Assembly (NCBI RefSeq): GCF_043235035.1
Contig: NZ_JAZAQF010000086.1
Location: 62,001-126,000, forward strand
Origin: CACIAM-69d sp001698445
GTDB taxonomy: Bacteria > Cyanobacteriota > Cyanobacteriia > CACIAM-69d
DNA: 64,000 nt
Direction of reading: 5' to 3'
The translations under genes were made by a program, and so were the position numbers. This document shows, piece by piece, positions 35,407 through 42,233 of the stretch (the stretch's first letter is position 1; each line of letters begins with the position of its first letter). Under the pieces are notes generated by a model. The model was not told the origin of the DNA. It worked only from the letters and a program-made list of their open reading frames with translations, and did not search any database.

Positions 35407-35884
35407 GATCGTGCGCCAACAACATCCCCCCAATCGAACTTGGCGCAAACAAGCCCACTTCTGCGATTTCCAGTTGATCCACCGGGGCGATCGCTCCAGT
35501 CACCTGCACTTCCACAGAAATGTTCACGGCATGGATTCGAGGGTCGCGGTCAAAGGCCGAATAAACCCCCACTAACCGCCCCACCGCCACAATGGTGAGA
35601 CCCGTTTCCTCCGCCAGCTCACGGTGAATGGTCGAAGCGATCGTGTCGCCCCAATCCACCAAACCACCGGGTAACGACCACAGGCCGTTATCCCGTCGCC
35701 TCACCAGCACCAACCGGCCATCCGGCATCACCGGAATCATCGTCACACCCACCAGGGGATGGCGAAACACCACACCCAAAACTGTTTTGACATAGCGCCA
35801 AACTTGGGCCAAAGGACGAAAACCGGTCACGGCCAAACTTCCCAGTTCATTCAGGGGATGCCAACGGGGTTGAAAGGTCAGCAA
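35357..35884 (-). CDS. NUDIX hydrolase
   Basis: A 175-residue protein that should hydrolyse a nucleoside diphosphate linked to X. The Nudix box reads G-LVDWG-D-TIASTIH-RELAEETGL: it keeps RExxEExGx but has Asp in place of the first Glu. GRLVLVRRRDNGLWSLPGG precedes it. The N-terminal ~40 residues (PLAQVWRYVKTVLGVVFRHP) are hydrophobic/basic and may bind a membrane. The gene overlaps bcp (38 bp) and the hydrolase gene (50 bp), so the three are one transcript. Substrate cannot be told from sequence. Confidence 0.93.
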   Translation of the reverse strand: MLTFQPRWHPLNELGSLAVTGFRPLAQVWRYVKTVLGVVFRHPLVGVTMIPVMPDGRLVLVRRRDNGLWSLPGGLVDWGDTIASTIHRELAEETGLTIVAVGRLVGVYSAFDRDPRIHAVNISVEVQVTGAIAPVDQLEIAEVGLFAPSSIGGMLLAHDHARQVQDYFRGQAVVD

Positions 35885-36326
35885 GAACCTGAGTTGGATG
35901 AGTTTCAGGCTTCACTTTCCGATAGATTTGTTCAATCCTACCATCTACCCCAATAACGAAAGTCTGTCGGAAAACTCCAATATATTCTTTGCCCATGAAT
36001 TTTTTAGGGCCATAGCTCTCATAGGCGGTGGCAACGGAACCGTCGAGATCACACAGTAACGGGAAAGGAAGTGAAAATTTCTGAGTGAATTTCTGGTGAG
36101 CTTTTGCGTCGTCTGTACTGACACCCAAGATCACGGTGTTTGCTGCTTGGAATTCAGCGTGGTGGTTGCGGAAACCACAGGCCTCTTTGGTGCAACCGGG
36201 TGTGTTGTCTCGGGGATAGAAATAAAGCACCACCCGCTGGCCCCGCAGTGCCGACAGTTGCACCAAGTTGCCTTCGCCATCGGGCAGGGTGAAATCGGGG
36301 GCGAGATCGCCAACTGAAAGGGTCAT
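35847..36326 (-). CDS. bcp: Peroxiredoxin, BCP/PrxQ type
   Basis: Thiol peroxidase of 159 residues reducing H2O2 and alkyl hydroperoxides. FYPRDNTPGCTKEACGFRN carries the peroxidatic Cys and, five residues on, the resolving Cys of atypical two-Cys PrxQ. DFTLPDGEGNLVQLSALRG and LGVSTDDAKAHQKFTQKF are typical flanks. The C-terminal KPETHPTQVLADL matches the family. It is first in the overlapping run bcp-nudix-hydrolase-larB. Cytosolic; the reductant is presumably thioredoxin. Confidence 0.97.
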   Translation of the reverse strand: MTLSVGDLAPDFTLPDGEGNLVQLSALRGQRVVLYFYPRDNTPGCTKEACGFRNHHAEFQAANTVILGVSTDDAKAHQKFTQKFSLPFPLLCDLDGSVATAYESYGPKKFMGKEYIGVFRQTFVIGVDGRIEQIYRKVKPETHPTQVLADLSTPLASPE

Positions 36327-36529
36327 AGGCCAAAAAATTCACTGCAAGGGGGATCTGGAAGCAACGGAGCTGAAACCAACCGAAATTCAGGCTGAATTCA
36401 ACCGAGATTCAACCAAAATTCAAATAGCCAACTCCATCGCAAAACAGCAAAACCCGATCGAGTCAGGCCAATCCCACAGCAGGGCAGCACCTGAACGAGA
36501 TCGGGTTGCCAATTCGTTCACCAAACCTG

Positions 36530-37081
36530 TTAAACGGTCATGATGTCCTTTTCTTTTTCCGCTAGCAAGCTGTCAATTTTGGAGATGAATTTGTCCGTGG
36601 TTTTTTGCACCTGATCTTGCAAATCACGGGCTTCATCTTCTGACAACTCGGCACTCTTTTCTTGCTTACGAATTTGATCGATCGCCTCTCGCCGCACGTT
36701 GCGAATGGCGACCTTGCCTTCTTCGGCATACTTCGAGGCCACCTTCACCAGTTCCTTGCGGCGCTCCGAGGTGAGCGGCGGAATATTCAGGCGAATCACC
36801 GAACCATCGTTATTGGGCGTGAGGCCAATATCTTCATCCATCGAGATCGCTTTTTCGATCAACGACAGGGTGGTTTTATCGTAGGGCTGAATCGCAATGG
36901 TGCTGGCATCGGGGGTGCTGATGCCGGCCAAAGACTTCAAAGGTGTAGGAGTGCCGTAATATTCCACCACAATTCGATCGAGCAGGGAGGTGTTCGCCCG
37001 CCCCGTTCGAAGCGTATTAAAAGAGCGCAGGGTGGCTTCCACACTCTTTTGCATGTTGCTTTCAACGTCAGCTAACTTCAC
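36530..37081 (-). CDS. frr: Ribosome recycling factor
   Basis: Splits post-termination ribosomes together with EF-G. The 183-residue protein has MQKSVEATLRSFNTLRTGRANTSLLDRI, the hinge YYGTPTPLKSLAGISTPD, TIAIQPYDK and the tRNA-mimic coiled coil NIPPLTSERRKELVKVASKYAEE. Start GTG 37081 has GGAGGA 5 nt upstream and overlaps the end of pyrH by 14 bp, so the two are translationally coupled as in most cyanobacteria. Confidence 0.98.
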   Translation of the reverse strand: MKLADVESNMQKSVEATLRSFNTLRTGRANTSLLDRIVVEYYGTPTPLKSLAGISTPDASTIAIQPYDKTTLSLIEKAISMDEDIGLTPNNDGSVIRLNIPPLTSERRKELVKVASKYAEEGKVAIRNVRREAIDQIRKQEKSAELSEDEARDLQDQVQKTTDKFISKIDSLLAEKEKDIMTV

Positions 37082-37796
37082 AGCGTCCTCCTACAATCGT
37101 GCCGACTGATTCTCCCATGACCGCGCGCTGAATATTGCCGCTAACGGTCAAGTCAAACACTACGATCGGGATGTTGTTTTCCTTGCACAGGGCGATCGCG
37201 GTGCCATCCATCACGCGCAGATCCTGCGTCAAAACATGATTGTAGTTGAGGCTGGTGTAGCGTTTTGCCTCAGGATTGGTCTTTGGATCCGCGTCGTAGA
37301 TCCCATCCACCTTCGTGGCTTTAAAGATCACATCCGCATCAATTTCCGCCGCTCGCAGCGCTGCCGTTGTGTCAGTGGTAAAAAACGGGTTGCCGGAACC
37401 AGCCCCAAAGATCACCACTCGCCCCTTTTCCAGATGACGAATGGCGCGCCGTCGAATGTAGGGTTCAGCCACTTCTTGCATGGCGATCGCGGTTTGCACT
37501 CGGGTGGGCACCCCTTGGCGCTCTAGGGCATCTTGCAGGGTCATGGCGTTCATCACCGTGGCGATCATGCCGATGTAGTCACCCGTGGCCCGATCCATGC
37601 CGCCGGCCGCCGCCTTGACTCCTCGGAAAATATTGCCACCGCCCACCACGATCGCCAGTTGCACCCCCGTGGCCATCACCTCCGCCACTTCGCGGGCAAT
37701 GCCGTGGACAATTTCGGGATCGATGCCATAGGACAAGTCACCCATCAGCGCTTCGCCGCTGAGCTTCAGTAGAATTCTTCGGTATTTAGAGTCCAT
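37068..37796 (-). CDS. pyrH: UMP kinase
   Basis: Phosphorylates UMP to UDP. The 242-residue hexameric-type kinase has YRRILLKLSGEALMG, VVGGGNIFRG, ATGDYIGMIATVMNAM and VVIFGAGSGNPFFTTDTTAALRA. ATG 37796 gives the normal N-terminus (MDSKYRRILLKLSGE); an 18-codon upstream extension is unlikely. It is cotranscribed with frr downstream. Cytosolic. Confidence 0.97.
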   Translation of the reverse strand: MDSKYRRILLKLSGEALMGDLSYGIDPEIVHGIAREVAEVMATGVQLAIVVGGGNIFRGVKAAAGGMDRATGDYIGMIATVMNAMTLQDALERQGVPTRVQTAIAMQEVAEPYIRRRAIRHLEKGRVVIFGAGSGNPFFTTDTTAALRAAEIDADVIFKATKVDGIYDADPKTNPEAKRYTSLNYNHVLTQDLRVMDGTAIALCKENNIPIVVFDLTVSGNIQRAVMGESVGTIVGGRCEVS

Positions 37797-37939
37797 TCGG
37801 CTACGATCTCGCGTTGCTAGAGTCCAAGCTTCCCCCATAGGATATCGCAAGGCATTCCATGCGCATCAGCTTGGCTGAAAGGGTTGTGGGATGTCCCTTG
37901 GGCGATCGGGCAATCTCTATTAAACTCTTTATGGCTATC

Positions 37940-37990
37940 CAGTTATACTTATTGGGTCATCTCATTGGGTCATCTTGCATTGGGCCATCT
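37940..37990. repeat. ATTGGG(T/C)CATCT repeats upstream of the ArsR-type gene
   Basis: Between 37951 and 37991 the word TTGGGTCATCT / TTGGGCCATCT appears three times (TATTGGGTCATCTCATTGG, TTGGGTCATCTTGC, TTGGGCCATCTTGC). Short direct repeats in front of a repressor gene may be its operators. The repeats are imperfect and the inference is weak. Confidence 0.45.
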
Positions 37991-38088
37991 TGCTCCTGTG
38001 CTCCCATGCTGAATTGCCCTCACCAGCAGCCTGTTTGCTCCCAAACGCTTGCATATTCTCCAACGCCATTGCTTGGCCCCCTTCTGGC

Positions 38089-38484
38089 ATGACTGATCAA
38101 GATTGCAACCCGCTGACCCCTGAAGTTCTGACCTCGATCGCCGACTATTTCAAGGTGCTTTCGGAAGTGAGCCGCTTGCAAATTTTGTGTTGTTTGCGAT
38201 CGGGGCCCATGAACGTGATGGAACTGACGGAAGCGACGGGTTTCAGTCAAGCCAACTTGTCCAAACACCTGAAGATTATGACCCAAGCGGGCATCTTGTC
38301 CCGGCAGCCCAAGGGCGTTAGCGCCTATTACGAAGTGGCGGATCCCAAGGTGTTTTTGCTTTGTCAGAGTGTTTGCGATGGCATTGGCGATCGACTGCGA
38401 CAACAGGCTCAACAGTTCCAATTGGGCCCAACGGGAGTGGGCGATCGAGCAGGGCGATCGGCCGCCCAAAGCCACCCTGGATGA
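38089..38484 (+). CDS. ArsR-family winged-helix repressor
   Basis: A 131-residue DNA-binding regulator: YFKVLSEVSRLQILCCLRSGPMNVMEL followed by the recognition helix TGFSQANLSKHLKIMTQAGILSR and the wing QPKGVSAYYEV. There is no CxCxxC metal motif in the ArsR position; Cys residues occur at LCCL and in LCQSVCDG in the last helix, which could form a redox or metal site. ATG 38089 is chosen; the frame reaches upstream to 37975 without similarity. The DNA 100-150 bp upstream has CATTGGGTCATCTT-like repeats, candidate autoregulatory operators. A 100-bp gap separates it from the pentapeptide gene downstream, a possible target. Confidence 0.88.
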   Translation: MTDQDCNPLTPEVLTSIADYFKVLSEVSRLQILCCLRSGPMNVMELTEATGFSQANLSKHLKIMTQAGILSRQPKGVSAYYEVADPKVFLLCQSVCDGIGDRLRQQAQQFQLGPTGVGDRAGRSAAQSHPG

Positions 38485-38585
38485 TCGCGGCAGTCGTGCA
38501 GCAGCAACCATTCAAGCGACCATGATTAGCGGCCATGATTAAACGGGCTTTTAACCGAATTCATCGATAGGAAATCACGGACTTT

Positions 38586-39305
38586 ATGGACGTGCAAGAA
38601 CTGATTCAGCGCGGTGCAGCGGGTGAACGAAAATTCCATCTCATCCAAATGCGGGATGTGGAATTAACCGCCATGGATTTCCGGGGGTTTGATTTTAAAC
38701 AAGCGGATTTTCGGCAAGCAAGATTAGGCAAAAGCAATCTCAGCCACTGCAACCTGCAACAGGCGGATCTGAGTGAATCGCTGCTTTGGGGAACAAATTT
38801 GCATGGAGCAGATTTGAGCGAGGCAACGCTGCGAGAGGCAGATTTAACGGGGGCAATTTTGACGCAAACTTGCTTGAAGTTCGCCAACTTTTGCAAGGCA
38901 ATTTTGAGCGGCGCGGATTTGGCGCGGGCAGATTTGCAAGGGGCTGTTTTGTATGAGGTGGATTTTCGATCGACCCCTAATCACCACACGAATTTGCAGC
39001 ACGCCCACTTTGCGGAGGCAGATTTGAGCTATAGCCAACTGAATGGGGCAATTTTGCGCCATGCATCGTTGGAGGGAGCCAAGCTCTGCCGCGCCAATTT
39101 ACGCCGTATTTCCGGCGCAACGCCTCTGATTACGGATCTGACGGGGGCCAATCTGAAGCGTGCTGACCTCAGCTATGCGGATCTGACAGGGGCGATTTTG
39201 CGGGATGCGGATTTGCGCGGAGCGGATCTGACCGGAACGCTGCTGGGACAAGCAGATTTGCAGGGGGCCGCTCTGCCAGATGGCTTTGCGTTGCCGGTGT
39301 CCTAG
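38586..39305 (+). CDS. Pentapeptide-repeat protein
   Basis: A 239-residue cytosolic protein. After a helical leader (MDVQELIQRGAAGERKF), about 35 pentapeptide repeats A(D/N)LxX run almost unbroken, interrupted once near residues 125-135 (FRSTPNHHTNLQH) and once near 175-185 (RISGATPLITDL). The N-terminal LIQRGAAGERKFHLIQM is the common start of cyanobacterial pentapeptide proteins. The predicted fold is a right-handed beta-helix; some such proteins mimic DNA, others are scaffolds. No signal peptide. It follows the ArsR-type gene. Confidence 0.92.
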   Translation: MDVQELIQRGAAGERKFHLIQMRDVELTAMDFRGFDFKQADFRQARLGKSNLSHCNLQQADLSESLLWGTNLHGADLSEATLREADLTGAILTQTCLKFANFCKAILSGADLARADLQGAVLYEVDFRSTPNHHTNLQHAHFAEADLSYSQLNGAILRHASLEGAKLCRANLRRISGATPLITDLTGANLKRADLSYADLTGAILRDADLRGADLTGTLLGQADLQGAALPDGFALPVS

Positions 39306-39479
39306 GGGCGATCGCCCGATCGGGTCGATGGCTCGATCGGCTCCATATCGTTCAGGCGATCAACTCAGGCTGTTGAAGCGGCTCAAGATTGCCAGCCGCT
39401 GCCAGCACTCATCTTTTGGCTATCTTCCGGCCATTGCTCCGGGACATGTTCGGGATATGTTTGGGATATGTTTGGAACA

Positions 39480-40565
39480 TTAGAGATCATCCGTTTCCTC
39501 GATCGCCTGGTGCTGCAATCGGCGGGAAGTGCGGCGAAATCGTTTGCTATTCAACCGGGGTTCCAGGACTTCGCGCCCATCTCGTTGGATTTTGCGCTTG
39601 AAGGAGCTTTCGGTTTGGCGTTGGCGCTCTTGGGCGGCTTCGTAATCGATCGCCTCCTCAAGCAGCTCCAGATAGAAAGGATATCGCTCCCAGTCGCCGC
39701 GAACGGCACAGTCTGGCTCATTGTGGTGGCGACAATCCCCATAGCGACAGGGGGCGATCGCTAGCCGTTGCTGAATTTCGGGAAACAGGGCCGGAATGGC
39801 AGCCGGGCCACAGGTCAGTTGAGGCTGATTGAATCCCGGCGTATCCGCCAGCAGACCACCATCCGGCAGCTCAAATAGCTCCACGTGGCGGGTGGTGTGG
39901 CGGCCGCGGGCCAATTTGCCGGAAACGGCGGCCGTTCGCAGATCTGTGCCAATTAAGGCTCCGATCGTGCTGGACTTGCCAACGCCGGACGGGCCTGCCA
40001 CAACGGTTGTTTGCCCCGAAAGGGCCTCATGCAGGGTTTGAAGTCCCTGTTTTTGATAAACACTAATCAGTAATGGGTCATAGCCCCAATTTCGCAGCCG
40101 ATCGCGCCATTGTTGGCAGTCCGCCGCCGACAGCAAATCCCGTTTGTTCAGGCAAAGGGTGACCGCCAGGCCCGTAGACTCCGCTTTCACCAAGAATCGA
40201 CTCAGTTGATGGGGATCCAAGGTGGGTTCCGCCAGGGCAAAGACCAACAACACCCGATCCACATTGGCCACGGGCGGCCGATCGAGCCAACTGCGGCGGG
40301 GCAGGACTTCTTCGATTGCCCCCCGTTGGCCTTGCCAGTCCGGTTCCACCACCACCACCCGATCGCCCACGGCCACTTGCTGACCCACCTTTTTCAGGCG
40401 GGCCCGCCGCAAACACAGCAACCGTTGAGTGGCGCAGGTGGCGGGAATGGGAGAACCAGGGTCAAGCTGCACCCAGTAATAGTTGGCTTGCACGGCCAAA
40501 ACCGTGCCCGTTAACCGTTCGATCGCGATCGGTTCAGAGGAGGGAGTCGTTGCTTGCCCGGTCAT
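39480..40565 (-). CDS. rsgA: Ribosome small-subunit GTPase A
   Basis: Circularly permuted GTPase that checks late 30S assembly. The 361-residue protein has an N-terminal OB fold (LTGTVLAVQANYYWVQL), G4 LNKRDLL before G1 GPSGVGKSSTIG, switch G2/G3 RHTTRHVELF and DTPGFNQP, and a C-terminal zinc site CRYGDCRHHNEPDC. A ~60-residue basic tail (SSFKRKIQRDGRE...RRTSRRLQHQ) ends the protein, probably binding rRNA. Its ATG overlaps the TusA-like stop codon (ATGA), so the two are cotranslated. Confidence 0.96.
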   Translation of the reverse strand: MTGQATTPSSEPIAIERLTGTVLAVQANYYWVQLDPGSPIPATCATQRLLCLRRARLKKVGQQVAVGDRVVVVEPDWQGQRGAIEEVLPRRSWLDRPPVANVDRVLLVFALAEPTLDPHQLSRFLVKAESTGLAVTLCLNKRDLLSAADCQQWRDRLRNWGYDPLLISVYQKQGLQTLHEALSGQTTVVAGPSGVGKSSTIGALIGTDLRTAAVSGKLARGRHTTRHVELFELPDGGLLADTPGFNQPQLTCGPAAIPALFPEIQQRLAIAPCRYGDCRHHNEPDCAVRGDWERYPFYLELLEEAIDYEAAQERQRQTESSFKRKIQRDGREVLEPRLNSKRFRRTSRRLQHQAIEETDDL

Positions 40566-40837
40566 GACTCCGCAGCAGCAGCGGCCGGCTTGCGCACTTG
40601 CAGCACAAAGTGGCCATCTGCCGCCTCGGGTTGGGGGCCCAAAAACTCGATCGCATAGCCCGCCATGGTTAAACTATCGGGCACTTGCTCGATCGGCTCC
40701 CCCGCGTCCAGCCACACTTCCAGCAACGCCCCGGCTGCCATCTGTTGCAGTTTCAACTTGGTGCGCACAAAGTTGATGGGGCAGGGCGTTCCCCGCAGAT
40801 CAAGCTGTTCATCCGGCTCCAGGGCGATCGTCGCCAT
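40562..40837 (-). CDS. TusA-family protein
   Basis: A 91-residue SirA/TusA-fold protein. The sulfur-carrier motif reads LDLRGTPCPINFVRTKL: the active Cys is present but the second Pro of CPxP is Asn. Family members carry persulfide sulfur for 2-thiouridine or molybdenum-cofactor synthesis; this form, with an acidic N-terminus and a long C-terminal Ala tail, is the one that pairs with rsgA and dnaJ in cyanobacteria as far as I recall. It overlaps rsgA by 4 bp and follows dnaJ by 24 bp. Sulfur carrier activity is inferred only. Confidence 0.88.
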   Translation of the reverse strand: MATIALEPDEQLDLRGTPCPINFVRTKLKLQQMAAGALLEVWLDAGEPIEQVPDSLTMAGYAIEFLGPQPEAADGHFVLQVRKPAAAAAES

Positions 40838-40861
40838 CTTATCGACTCCCTTTCCAGTCCT

Positions 40862-42001
40862 CTAATGAAACAAATTACCTAAAAAACCGCGTCCCCCCTT
40901 GTGGGTCGAGTCGCCACGCAGGGCTGCCAATTTCTCAAGAATTTCCCGCTCCTCATTGCTGATCCGCGTGGGAATTTCAATCTGCACCGTAATCAGGTGA
41001 TCGCCCCGCTGGCTGGGGTTTCCCAAGCGAGGCACGCCCTTGCCTTCCAGGGTTAACACCGTGCTGGGTTGGGTTCCGGCCGGAATTTCCAGCGCCTCCG
41101 TGCCATCGATCGTTTCCACCTCGATCGTGGCCCCCAAAATTGCCTGCAAATAGCTCACGGACAGTTCCGAGAGAATATTGATGCCATCCCGTTGGAACTG
41201 TTCTTCCTCATTCACAAACAGGTAAACGTAAAGATCCCCAGGCGGGCCGCCGGCCTTGCCCGCGTCGCCTTCGTTGGAAACCCGCAGTCGCGTGCCGTTG
41301 TCTACCCCGGCTGGGATGGAGATTTTGAGCTTTTTGGTGACCTGTTTGGTGCCGCGGCCGCCGCAGTCGGTGCATTTGTCCTCAATCACTTGACCCGTAC
41401 CGTTACAGGTGGGGCAAACGGACACTTGCGCAAAACTGCCGAAGGGCGTGCGGGTGGCTCGGCGCACTTGGCCCGAACCGCCACAGGTGCCACAGGTTTT
41501 GGGGCTGGTTCCCGGCTTGGCTCCGGAACCGTTGCAGGTGTTGCAGGTTTCCAGATGGCTAATCCGGATTTCCTTTTCGCCACCGAAGATGGCTTCCTTG
41601 AAATCCAAACGCAAATCGAGGCGGAGGTCATCCCCACGCACCGGCCCGCTGCGTCGTCGGCCACCACCGGGCCCCCCAACCCCGCCAGTTCCGGCAAACC
41701 CGCCAAAGAAGGTTTCAAAAATGTCAGCGAAGCCCCCCATATCGCCCACACCAAAATCGCTGAAGCCTGGCCCCCCGGCGGCTCCCGACACACCGGCTTC
41801 ACCAAAGCGATCGTACCGGGCCCGCATTTCTGGCTCCGAGAGCACTTCGTAGGCTCGGTTAATTTCCTTAAACCGCTCTTCTGCCCCCGCCTCTTTGTTC
41901 ACGTCGGGGTGATACTTCCGAGCTAACCGACGGTAGGCTCGCTTAATTTCGTCCTTATCTGCGTCGCGAGATACGCCGAGAGTCTCGTAGTAATCAGCCA
42001 T
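40862..42001 (-). CDS. dnaJ: Chaperone DnaJ
   Basis: Type I Hsp40 of 379 residues. J domain YYETLGVSRDADKDEIKRAY with the HPD tripeptide (KYHPDVNK), a Gly/Phe region (GGFADIFETFFGGFAGTGG), four CxxCxGxG zinc motifs (CNTCNGSG, CGTCGGSG, CPTCNGTG, CTDCGGRG) and the C-terminal substrate domains (GDLYVYLFV, QRGDHLITVQIEIP). It is first in the dnaJ-tusA-rsgA run and lies downstream of dnaK, its partner. Cytosolic. Confidence 0.97.
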   Translation of the reverse strand: MADYYETLGVSRDADKDEIKRAYRRLARKYHPDVNKEAGAEERFKEINRAYEVLSEPEMRARYDRFGEAGVSGAAGGPGFSDFGVGDMGGFADIFETFFGGFAGTGGVGGPGGGRRRSGPVRGDDLRLDLRLDFKEAIFGGEKEIRISHLETCNTCNGSGAKPGTSPKTCGTCGGSGQVRRATRTPFGSFAQVSVCPTCNGTGQVIEDKCTDCGGRGTKQVTKKLKISIPAGVDNGTRLRVSNEGDAGKAGGPPGDLYVYLFVNEEEQFQRDGINILSELSVSYLQAILGATIEVETIDGTEALEIPAGTQPSTVLTLEGKGVPRLGNPSQRGDHLITVQIEIPTRISNEEREILEKLAALRGDSTHKGGRGFLGNLFH

Positions 42002-42125
42002 AGCGCGATTTCAATCGGTGTGTGGGTGGTTAGGGGCAACTCCAACAGACGAAACTTAACAAAAGGGGGTGTAACGCTGCAACTGGCGAGGGGGCGTAAT
42101 TGCCGTCTATGGATGAGGGGGGTTA

Positions 42126-42156
42126 CCCAGGCCAATCTTTGGAGAGTTGGCCTGGG
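42126..42156 (-). terminator. Hairpin between dnaK and dnaJ
   Basis: CCCAGGCCAA (42126-42135) and TTGGCCTGGG (42147-42156) form a perfect 10-bp stem with an 11-nt loop, 78 bp after the dnaK stop codon. No T-run follows, so it may attenuate or process the dnaK-dnaJ message and not end it fully. Confidence 0.45.
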
Positions 42157-42233
42157 CTGGCGACTGTTGGAATGGGTCGAAATTGGATTGAGAATTGGAT
42201 TGGGAATTGCTCGGGACTGGAGCACTCGGGCGT

